Of a stretch of 6,907 bases of DNA, positions 1 through 5,895 are shown in pieces. Every line of letters begins with the position of its first letter. Position 1 is the first letter of the stretch. Position numbers and translations under genes: made by a program. This DNA comes from Myxococcales bacterium (GTDB lineage Bacteria > Myxococcota > Polyangia > Fen-1088): NCBI GenBank assembly GCA_003153875.1, contig PMBY01000028.1, positions 3,173 to 10,079 of the forward strand. Reading direction: 5' to 3'. The notes beneath the pieces were generated by a model that was given only the letters and a program-made list of their open reading frames with translations, did no database searches and had not been told where the DNA came from.

Positions 1-1316
1 GAAACGTCGGGCACATGACGCGCGATGTGGCGACGGAGCCCATGGCTCTTCACGGCCTCGCGGACTATCCTTCGGCCGAGATCTTTCGCTTCGGCAAGAT
101 TGCCGTGGTCATGGTCGAAGGCGATGTGCTCGGCGCCTGGCAGGTGGCAGGAATCGCTGGTGGTGATGACCGGGGTTTGCACGCAGGTCGCCACGTCCAT
201 GATGGCTGGATAGACGTCCTGCATGTCGGCCACCCACAGATCGAGCGCCCCGGTGCCGAGCGCAAGCTCAGCCCCCATGGCGTTGGCGAGAGGCTGCACG
301 TTGCCTCGCCGGTACATGGTGGAAAGGCCCGAACAGCAGATACCGTAGAGGCGCAATCCCTTGGCGCCAATCTGCGTCGCCAGGGTTTCCATTTCGCTTT
401 CCCGGCTGGCGCTGACGATGGCGTCCACCAGCACCGGCGAATGACCGTGCAGGGCGATGTTCACATAGCCATCGCGAAGCGACCCAAGATTGGCCTCCAC
501 ACGCGAACGCTTGGGCGGTCCATACAGCGCGTCCATTGCAATGGACGACCCGACCACGCTGCTCCAGGCGAAGGCTAGGCCACAGCGAAGCATCTGATCC
601 ATGATGGTACGCCAATCCCCGTCGGTGCCCGTGCTGGTGCGGTGAAGCGCTTCGGCCACTTCTTGGTAGGCGCCGATGGGCAAAATGCCGAGTTTGCGCC
701 AGGTTTCGATGCGTTCGGCCGGCGCCAGGGCATGCAGGGTACGATGGCCACCCGGAACGACCCTCCCCAGATCTTCCAGAAGCACATCTGCCAGGGCGCC
801 CGCGAGCTTGCGCAGATCGGGCTCGTCGGCCAGTCCAAGAGCGGCTGCGGTCTTGCGTACCTTTGTCTCGCCCAGGATAGGGAGATCCAATCTTCCTTCC
901 GCGGCGGCTTTGAGTGCCAGCATGACTTCGCGCCCGCGGGCCGCATGAGCTGCCACACCCGCGGCCACCCAGCGCAGAAGGTTGCGAGCGACGATCACGT
1001 CGGCATCGGCGCCACACACGCCAACTGGACTCTTCGCGGTGATGCGGCAGGGGCCCATATTGCACATGCGGCAGCAACTGCCAGCCAGGCCAAAAACGCA
1101 GTGGGGTTTCTGCGCGTCGAACCGATCGAAGCAGGTGTCGCATCCCAGGGCAGCCAGGTGCTCGAGCATGGCACTGGTGGCTGGATCGCTGGTCTCGGCG
1201 ATGACGTCTGCCTTGGATGGGAAGGTTGCGCGGTAGATGCTGAGAACACCGGCATCATGGCCATGCTGGTGCTGGTGCTGGTGCTGGTGCTGGTGCTGGT
1301 GAGGCGTACGTCCCAT
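1..1316 (-). CDS. CooS-like anaerobic Ni,Fe carbon monoxide dehydrogenase family protein, 3' end cut by window edge; lacks one C-cluster cysteine
   Basis: The reading frame is open from the ATG at 1316 to the left edge, giving 438 residues of a family usually about 620-680 long. Residues 59-101 carry the CooS N-terminal signature: Cys73 and Cys81 fit the D-cluster that bridges the dimer, and Cys82, Cys85, Cys90 and Cys101 fit the B-cluster. Further matches are HGH (290-292, C-cluster His region), GICCSG (325-330, with the Cys ligating the unique iron) and an ITTS...PGAEHI block (384-398). In true CODHs the segment VxDxQC supplies another C-cluster cysteine; here it reads VADMQD, with Asp367 at that place. 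The other three expected ligands lie beyond the edge. Residues 6-20 are a His-Gln tract. Family membership is sure; CO/CO2 activity is doubtful. Other CooS-family proteins missing a canonical cysteine are known, for example CooS-V of Carboxydothermus hydrogenoformans, which holds an Fe-S-O hybrid cluster and does not oxidise CO. The start is chosen as the only ATG ahead of the conserved region in this frame; it has no good Shine-Dalgarno sequence. Confidence 0.9.
   Translation of the reverse strand, partial: MGRTPHQHQHQHQHQHQHGHDAGVLSIYRATFPSKADVIAETSDPATSAMLEHLAALGCDTCFDRFDAQKPHCVFGLAGSCCRMCNMGPCRITAKSPVGVCGADADVIVARNLLRWVAAGVAAHAARGREVMLALKAAAEGRLDLPILGETKVRKTAAALGLADEPDLRKLAGALADVLLEDLGRVVPGGHRTLHALAPAERIETWRKLGILPIGAYQEVAEALHRTSTGTDGDWRTIMDQMLRCGLAFAWSSVVGSSIAMDALYGPPKRSRVEANLGSLRDGYVNIALHGHSPVLVDAIVSASRESEMETLATQIGAKGLRLYGICCSGLSTMYRRGNVQPLANAMGAELALGTGALDLWVADMQDVYPAIMDVATCVQTPVITTSDSCHLPGAEHIAFDHDHGNLAEAKDLGRRIVREAVKSHGLRRHIARHVPDV
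1266..1301 (-). repeat. Perfect hexanucleotide tandem repeat (6 copies) encoding (His-Gln)6
   Basis: Six exact copies of CTGGTG on the plus strand read as CAC CAG on the coding strand, giving residues 6-17 of the CooS-like protein as alternating His and Gln. They are followed by His18-Gly-His20-Asp, so there are eight histidines within residues 6-20. The unit is two codons long, so gain or loss of copies would keep the frame and only alter the length of the tract. Confidence 0.97.
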
Positions 1317-1366
1317 GGTTTCGGAAATCGGGGCTGATCCAGAACATTCAGCGACGCCAATCTCCG

Positions 1367-2866
1367 TCAGCCGCCGAGTTCGCGCTCTCCCCGCCGGCTG
1401 ACCTTGAGCATTTCGATGAACGCTTCGATCTGTGTCCGGTGTTGGCCGGCTACTTTGAAGCGCCCTTCTGCGTCCTTTTCCGGCATGTCGCTGGTAAGGA
1501 AGATTGATGGAATTCCCAGCCGCCGCTTGATGGCGTCCGCAACGGAAAGCGTCATCGGCGGATCCCAATTGCAGCCGAAGATATTGAGGAACAGCAGGCC
1601 CTCAATCCGACCCTTTTCGCAGATGCCGGCCAACCAGTCGACGCGCTTTTCGAACGGCGCCGCGATTGAATAGGGCCATTTGCGCAGATACCACTCGGCC
1701 AAGGCTTGGTACGGATCGCCGGTTTCGTCCACATCCTCGGCAAAGAAGGACCAAAACAGCTCGAACCCCAGGGCCGCGCCGCCAGCGTCGTCGATCACGC
1801 TATAGATTGGGGCCAGACACGCCCGGCCGGGCACAAACAGCCGCACCGGGTTCTCGGCCACACCGCCCCCGCGAACGCCCGTCTCGATGCGGCCGCGAAT
1901 CTCCTTGTTCAGCGACCGGATCAGATTGGCGTTGGCCACCGGATCGCCCAGCCACTCGAACGCGGGCACGACCGCCACGATCTGCTCGAAGCTGGCCAAC
2001 GGCGGATTGAGCAGTGCCGCCGGCGAGAGGATCAGATTGGTGAATTCGCGATACGCCCGGCGGGCCTCGTTGCCGTGCCGGATCGCCTGCCACACATCTT
2101 CATCGCGGACGATCTTTCCGGAGAGCTGCCCAACCGCAGCCGCGGCCTGCCGGAACTGGCCGGCTACGTATTGGACCGCCCAATCCTTGGCCTCCAGGCC
2201 GTGCGGAATATCGACGAACAGGCTTTGCACGCCCCGTCCGCCGCGGTGGATTGTGTGCGCACAAGGCGCGTCGCTCATCACGGTGCCGCTCGCCGCAATT
2301 ACCAGATCGACCGGGATGTTGCGTGCTTCGAGAATGGCGGCCACAGCGCATTCGCCCGGGCAAGATTCAAAGGAGGTCAGTTGCCTCCCCTTCTCCACGA
2401 AGCGATAGTCGCCGGAGACCCAGCTTTCGGTGAACCAGATGGCGATGTCCACCGGCATGCCGCCCCCGGCGTGAACCAATTCGCCGGGCAACCCGCGCAA
2501 GCTCACAATCGGCACTCCCTTGGCGCTGGCCTCGAACAGACGATCACGCAGCGAAAGGAAGAAGTACTTGGCCTTCAGACCTTCCACCAGCCCGAAGTCG
2601 TGGCGAAAATCGGTAAACGCGTGCGGGTACGGCCCCGCACAGCCGATGAGCCGTTTCAGCACCTCTGCCGAAGAGATCGTGGTGTCATCCTGGAATGTCA
2701 GTGGCTCCATGGCGCCGGTGATGGCGTCCCAACCGCCGGTCACCGCCTGCTGAATCGCACCGAGAATTGGCTTCTGATAATCGACGATCCGATTGGGCTG
2801 GCTCCCGTCGCTGGTGACTTCGCGCCCGGGCCTCACGGCAACGCCGGCGTTGTGGCTGGTACTCAT
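1367..2866 (-). CDS. Divergent 2-hydroxyacyl-CoA dehydratase D-component (HgdA/HgdB/BcrB-type) family protein, 499 aa
   Basis: This is a cytoplasmic iron-sulfur protein of the family that includes the subunits of (R)-2-hydroxyacyl-CoA dehydratases and of ATP-dependent benzoyl-CoA reductase. Family hallmarks are a PGELVHAGGGMPVDI segment (127-141), matching the PxEL.hA.G..P block, a late FGC (430-432) and the C-terminal GQ-RTQIEAFIEML end (474-487). It is longer than usual because of about 115 residues ahead of the PxEL block, including Cys76. The cysteine normally found four residues before the Pro of PxEL is Leu123 here. Remaining cysteines are 169 and 173 (CPGEC), 202, 350, 416 and 432. The ATG at 2866 has an AGGAGG eight nt upstream, and the gene begins 12 nt after its neighbour, so it is co-transcribed with it. 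It could be the catalytic-like or partner subunit of the 411-residue protein; its substrate is unknown. The family call is firm, the reaction open. Confidence 0.86.
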   Translation of the reverse strand: MSTSHNAGVAVRPGREVTSDGSQPNRIVDYQKPILGAIQQAVTGGWDAITGAMEPLTFQDDTTISSAEVLKRLIGCAGPYPHAFTDFRHDFGLVEGLKAKYFFLSLRDRLFEASAKGVPIVSLRGLPGELVHAGGGMPVDIAIWFTESWVSGDYRFVEKGRQLTSFESCPGECAVAAILEARNIPVDLVIAASGTVMSDAPCAHTIHRGGRGVQSLFVDIPHGLEAKDWAVQYVAGQFRQAAAAVGQLSGKIVRDEDVWQAIRHGNEARRAYREFTNLILSPAALLNPPLASFEQIVAVVPAFEWLGDPVANANLIRSLNKEIRGRIETGVRGGGVAENPVRLFVPGRACLAPIYSVIDDAGGAALGFELFWSFFAEDVDETGDPYQALAEWYLRKWPYSIAAPFEKRVDWLAGICEKGRIEGLLFLNIFGCNWDPPMTLSVADAIKRRLGIPSIFLTSDMPEKDAEGRFKVAGQHRTQIEAFIEMLKVSRRGERELGG

Positions 2867-2874
2867 CTTCGCGA

Positions 2875-2880
2875 CCTCCT
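2875..2880 (-). promoter_or_regulatory. Strong Shine-Dalgarno site for the 499-aa gene
   Basis: AGGAGG on the minus strand lies 8 nt before the ATG at 2866 and overlaps the stop codon (TAG, 2881-2879) of the preceding gene. This fixes the start and suggests translational coupling. Confidence 0.85.
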
Positions 2881-4114
2881 AGCGAATGATTTCGACAAAT
2901 GCTTCAACCCGGGTGCGCACCTGCCCCAAATCCGATTCCCCGTATTCGGAGTGGACGGCCAGCACGGGCACGCCGCCCCGTTTCTCCAGGAATGTCTTCG
3001 TCTCACTCGCTTTGAAGGCATAGGAATCGCAAAAGCGGAGGCAGTAGTACACGACGCCATCGGCTCGGGTTGTCTGGGTGAGATCCTGCAAGTGCCGCAG
3101 CCGCCGGTCGTTCTCCAGATCCGGGTTCTGCGCCGATCCACAGGGCGGAGACCCGAGATACGCGTCGGCGATCCCCTGCAGCGTGGGCGACTTGATGGGA
3201 AGGCTGAACGTGCGACTGCCATGGCAACTATCGTCGCCGACGATGCGCGCCCCCGCCTCCTCCAGCAGGCTGATCAGCGTGGTGTCTCGCGGAGCCACAA
3301 TGCTGCCCGAAAGAACCACCCGCGGCGCCGTTGCCGGTGCGCTGTTGACCGACGCAGGGCTGGGGCCCGTCGATGCCGGGGCCTCAAGTTCCCCAATCAC
3401 GCCATCCAACAGGGTCCGATAGAGCGCGGGATCCAGAAAAGGCCCGGCATGGATCACTCGGTTGAACTCGTTCCAGGAAATTGGCTGGGAGTGCTCGCTT
3501 TGCAGGGCGTACAGACGCGCGATCCGCTCGCGGATGCCATTGTACAGATCCACCGACTCCTTGAGCGCTTCCGGGGTCCACGTTCGCCCGAGGAAGCCGC
3601 TGAGCTCGGCGGCGAAGTCCTCCAGTTCGTGGAGAAAGGCACCCCGCACCTCATCATTGGATGGATTGAGCGGCAGCCAGAGGAACCGCAGCGGCTTCTT
3701 CGTCTGGTAACTTAGCACGCGCAGGGCATTGTAGGCCTGCTGGCACATCACCGCGCCGGAGAGAAAATCCACGTGCTGATTGGTGAAGCTGCCCTCCTGG
3801 GTCACCTCACCGACCAGGGCCCGCGTAAACGGACACATCGAGTCGCCCACGTACTTCTTGCCGCGTTCCATGGCATCGGCCGAACAGAACGCCAGGCGGA
3901 TGGGGATGGCCCCCAAGGCATGCACGAGTTCCACGGGAAAGTAGTTGCACACATACCCGACCACTTTGCGGCCTTCTCGGCGCAGGGAGGCGATCTCGTC
4001 GTATCGGAAGGCGTAGGCGTCGTCCACAGCTCGAATGCTGGCCCGGGCTGAACGTCTGGTCCCAGCGGCCGGAGAAACCTGCCTCCGCGACGCCGCTCCA
4101 CTACTGGTTGCCAT
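2879..4114 (-). CDS. 2-hydroxyacyl-CoA dehydratase/benzoyl-CoA reductase subunit (HgdB/BcrB-type) or double-cubane-type Fe-S protein, 411 aa
   Basis: Residues 51-74 match the typical start of the family core (GYVCNYFPVELVHALGAIP), with Cys56 as the expected first iron-sulfur ligand. Cys94 (MCPFTR) and Cys124 (VMCQQAYN) follow. The second half has Cys297 (SCHGSR), Cys325 (PPCGS), Cys358 and Cys362 (YYCLRFCD), then the usual ending VPVL...GQVRTRVEAFVE. Length fits the family (about 380-430). An Ala/Pro/Ser-rich linker at 244-264 separates the two halves. Known members take electrons from the ATPase activator and reduce acyl-CoA compounds; double-cubane proteins of the same fold use an [8Fe-9S] cluster and reduce small molecules such as acetylene. 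The eight cysteines leave both options open. The ATG at 4114 is preceded by AAGGAGG at 6 nt and overlaps the activator gene by 14 nt, so the two are coupled. A longer in-frame start at 4156 would lie inside the activator and add a non-family stretch. Confidence 0.9.
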   Translation of the reverse strand: MATSSGAASRRQVSPAAGTRRSARASIRAVDDAYAFRYDEIASLRREGRKVVGYVCNYFPVELVHALGAIPIRLAFCSADAMERGKKYVGDSMCPFTRALVGEVTQEGSFTNQHVDFLSGAVMCQQAYNALRVLSYQTKKPLRFLWLPLNPSNDEVRGAFLHELEDFAAELSGFLGRTWTPEALKESVDLYNGIRERIARLYALQSEHSQPISWNEFNRVIHAGPFLDPALYRTLLDGVIGELEAPASTGPSPASVNSAPATAPRVVLSGSIVAPRDTTLISLLEEAGARIVGDDSCHGSRTFSLPIKSPTLQGIADAYLGSPPCGSAQNPDLENDRRLRHLQDLTQTTRADGVVYYCLRFCDSYAFKASETKTFLEKRGGVPVLAVHSEYGESDLGQVRTRVEAFVEIIR

Positions 4115-4904
4115 GATCCGCCTCCTTGGCCAGCAGGGCCGCCCCAAGCGCCCCATTCAGTTGTGGGTCACCCGGTAGTTCAAAGAACTCGATGCCGAGA
4201 AACTCCTGCAGTTCCCGCCGCACACCCACGTTTTTCGAGACGCCTCCCACAAACACCACGTCTCCATCCAATCCCATCCGCACCGCCATGTTGCCCACAC
4301 GCCGGGCCACAGACCGGCACACGCCCGCCAAAATGTCCTCGCGGCTGGCGCCTTCGGCCAAGAGCGACACGACCTCAGACTCGGCGAACACGGAACAGGT
4401 ACTACTCAACGCACAGGGTGCTCTTGATGCCGCGGCCACCGGGCCCAGTTCGACCAGATCCACGGTCAATGTCTTGGCCATGATCTCCAAGAATTTCCCG
4501 GTCCCTGCCGCGCACTTGTCGTTCATGCAGAAATCAATCACGTCCCCGCCTTCGTTGAGCTTGATCACCTTGCTGTCTTGTCCCCCAATGTCCACCACCG
4601 TCCGGACACCTGAATTGTGGTGGTGGGCGCCGCGCGCGTGACACGCGATCTCGGTAAAGCGCTTGGACGCAAAGTCGATCGATACGCGTCCGTAGCCCGT
4701 CGCCACCACACCTCTCAAGCCATCTCTGATCCCAGCTCTTGCCAGAAGATCGTCATAAACCGCACGTCCTGTCCGCCCCGGACTGCACCCCGTTGCCGTC
4801 ACATGCGTCTGTACAATCTCTCGCTCAGCATCGATGACCACGCACTTTGTGCTGAGCGAGCCGATGTCGAGGCCCAGATAATATTCTCCGCCCGTGCTTA
4901 CCAT
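4101..4904 (-). CDS. ATP-dependent activator of 2-hydroxyacyl-CoA dehydratase type (HgdC/BadF/BcrA ASKHA ATPase)
   Basis: This is a 267-residue cytoplasmic ATPase of the actin/sugar-kinase/Hsp70 fold. Family members form a homodimer around one [4Fe-4S] cluster and fire a low-potential electron into a partner iron-sulfur protein on ATP hydrolysis. Visible motifs: phosphate-1 loop GLDIGSLSTK (11-20), ATGYGR (68-73), phosphate-2 loop VVDIGGQDSK (103-112), NDKCAAGTGKFLE (128-140), SSTCSVFAESEV (167-178), adenosine loop VFVGGVSKN near the C-terminus. Cys131 and Cys170 are 39 residues apart, the spacing of the two cluster ligands in HgdC (127 and 166). The ATG at 4904 is chosen because the family begins just before YLGLDIGS and because AGAGG lies 8 nt upstream; the in-frame ATG at 5033 would add 43 residues that look non-family. 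Its 3' end overlaps the next gene by 14 nt, tying it to the HgdB-type protein as its likely partner. Confidence 0.95.
   Translation of the reverse strand: MVSTGGEYYLGLDIGSLSTKCVVIDAEREIVQTHVTATGCSPGRTGRAVYDDLLARAGIRDGLRGVVATGYGRVSIDFASKRFTEIACHARGAHHHNSGVRTVVDIGGQDSKVIKLNEGGDVIDFCMNDKCAAGTGKFLEIMAKTLTVDLVELGPVAAASRAPCALSSTCSVFAESEVVSLLAEGASREDILAGVCRSVARRVGNMAVRMGLDGDVVFVGGVSKNVGVRRELQEFLGIEFFELPGDPQLNGALGAALLAKEADHGNQ
4121..4127 (-). promoter_or_regulatory. Near-perfect Shine-Dalgarno site for the 411-aa gene
   Basis: AAGGAGG on the minus strand sits 6 nt before the ATG at 4114 and inside the 3' end of the activator gene. It decides the start at 4114 over the upstream in-frame ATG at 4156. 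Confidence 0.9.
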
Positions 4905-5100
4905 TGTCTTCACCTCTGACAGCCCGGTGGCAGCCGATGCCTCTGTCAATGCGCCATCCCCATCGCGTGAGCATTCTCGGGCGAGTCGTGGATCGGAAAA
5001 CCGCATAGCGCTTAGCGAACGCATGTCTAGCATTACAGACGGGACAGCGCAAGATCCAACTTCGGCTGCTCTGATCGAAAACGACCGCAGCTGCGTCTAG
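4905..5100 (-). other. 196-nt intergenic gap before the activator operon
   Basis: The gap separates the phosphorylase stop (5101) from the activator start (4904) and is the only sizeable break in the gene series, so a promoter for the four-gene activator-CooS unit would be expected here. I see no convincing -35/-10 pair and no stem with a U-run that would serve as a terminator; the 10-nt palindrome at 5086-5095 has too short a stem. The activator frame stays open to 5033 but the added residues do not resemble the family. Confidence 0.5.
4911..4917 (-). promoter_or_regulatory. Shine-Dalgarno site for the activator gene
   Basis: AGAGGTG on the minus strand, with AGAGG 8 nt before the ATG at 4904. 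It supports this start against the in-frame ATG at 5033. Confidence 0.65.
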
Positions 5101-5883
5101 TCAGAGCCGCAGGCAGGCACGCGCGCCCAGTGAGAGAAGCCGTGCGCGGCAGGAGGCATGTTGCCAGTCGCGCGGATCCCAGGTCTTGTCAGCGCACACA
5201 ATGTCGCCAGCGTAGAGAATCTGGCCCAAAACGACCTGGCGATGGCGGGCGACCGCGAATAGCGCCGACGCCTCCATCTCGACGGTGAGGCAACCTTCCT
5301 GTTTGCGCAGGGCCACCCTCGCAGGCGTTTCGCGGAAGAACGCATCTGTCGTCCAGGTCTTCCCCAAAAGGTAGTCCAGCCCGACTTCGCGCAGGGTCGA
5401 CTCGATGGCGGCTACGGCCTTCGGGCTCGGGCCTACCTCGCGGGACGGCGCCATGTAGTGGAAGCTGGTTCCCTCGTCGCGCACGGCCGCGTTTGGAACG
5501 ATGATCCTGCCGACCTCGGCCCGACCATCAAGCACGCCCGCCCCACCCACCGCGATGAATTTCCGGCAACCCAGGGCCAAAGCCTTCTCCAGGGTCAGTG
5601 CGGCCATGGGCGCGCCCACCCCGGGATGGATCACCGTCACGCGACGGTCCCCATTCAGAATCTCATAGACCGGCTGCGGGCCGGCGGTGCTTTCCAGCGC
5701 GTGGATCTGCTTGGCGACTCCCGCCACGACCAATTCCTGGATCACTTCGTGAAAGAAGCACAGCACGCAGTGGGGCGAAATGTCGATGGACTTGACCACG
5801 TGGCTGGGCTGCACGATCCCGTGCGGAGACGAATCGTACTCCAGGATGGCAAACTTTCGTCGCAGGCCCCTTTGGCCGGTCAT
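5101..5883 (-). CDS. PNP/UDP family (nucleoside phosphorylase-like) protein, about 260 aa
   Basis: Members of this family cleave the N-glycosidic bond of nucleosides by phosphorolysis or hydrolysis (uridine/purine nucleoside phosphorylases, MTA/SAH nucleosidases). Seen here: HPGVGAPMAA (86-95), which fits the phosphate-binding glycine loop of uridine phosphorylase-type enzymes; a VGGAGVL strand-turn (112-118); the TWTTDAFFRET segment (176-186); and VEMEASALFAVA (201-212), the ribose-contacting Glu-Met-Glu signature. Length fits the family (about 230-290). The substrate base cannot be read from the sequence. The ATG at 5883 follows GAGTGG at 8 nt; a GTG at 5895 directly abuts the upstream stop and would add four residues. 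It starts 12 nt after the ABC ATPase stop, so the two genes are probably co-transcribed. The C-terminal tail is rich in Arg, Leu and Cys and looks less conserved. Confidence 0.88.
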   Translation of the reverse strand: MTGQRGLRRKFAILEYDSSPHGIVQPSHVVKSIDISPHCVLCFFHEVIQELVVAGVAKQIHALESTAGPQPVYEILNGDRRVTVIHPGVGAPMAALTLEKALALGCRKFIAVGGAGVLDGRAEVGRIIVPNAAVRDEGTSFHYMAPSREVGPSPKAVAAIESTLREVGLDYLLGKTWTTDAFFRETPARVALRKQEGCLTVEMEASALFAVARHRQVVLGQILYAGDIVCADKTWDPRDWQHASCRARLLSLGARACLRL

Positions 5884-5895
5884 GGCCGATTCCAC

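Noticed and set aside
268..1143. 291-codon minus-strand frame opposite or alongside the start of the window
   Set aside because: It overlaps the CooS-like gene in another frame on the same strand; its translation is Arg/Gly/Ser-rich and without motifs, whereas the CooS frame has all the expected cysteine motifs.
1266..1301. Direct repeat array considered as a CRISPR or protein-binding iteron array
   Set aside because: The unit is 6 nt without spacers and lies inside the coding sequence in frame, so it is a codon repeat.
642..1337. 231-codon plus-strand frame ending in a Leu-Val repeat
   Set aside because: It is the antisense shadow of the CooS-like gene; the Leu-Val run is just the complement of the His-Gln repeat.
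1255..1347. 30-codon minus-strand ORF with a Pro-Ala repeat overlapping the CooS start in another frame, as a possible leader peptide
   Set aside because: The nearest GGAG is 14 nt from its ATG, and the Pro-Ala run merely follows from the hexamer repeat read in another frame.
1706..3715. 669-codon open frame on the plus strand
   Set aside because: It lies wholly opposite two well-supported minus-strand iron-sulfur protein genes, spans their junction, and its translation shows no domain pattern; long antisense frames are common in high-GC genes.
4905..5033. N-terminal extension of the activator from the in-frame ATG at 5033
   Set aside because: The extra 43 residues do not resemble the family, while the ATG at 4904 has a ribosome site and begins just before the first conserved motif.
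5086..5095. Palindrome CGCAGCTGCG just after the phosphorylase stop, as a terminator
   Set aside because: A loop of four leaves only a 3-bp stem, and the following T-run is four long, too weak for an intrinsic terminator.
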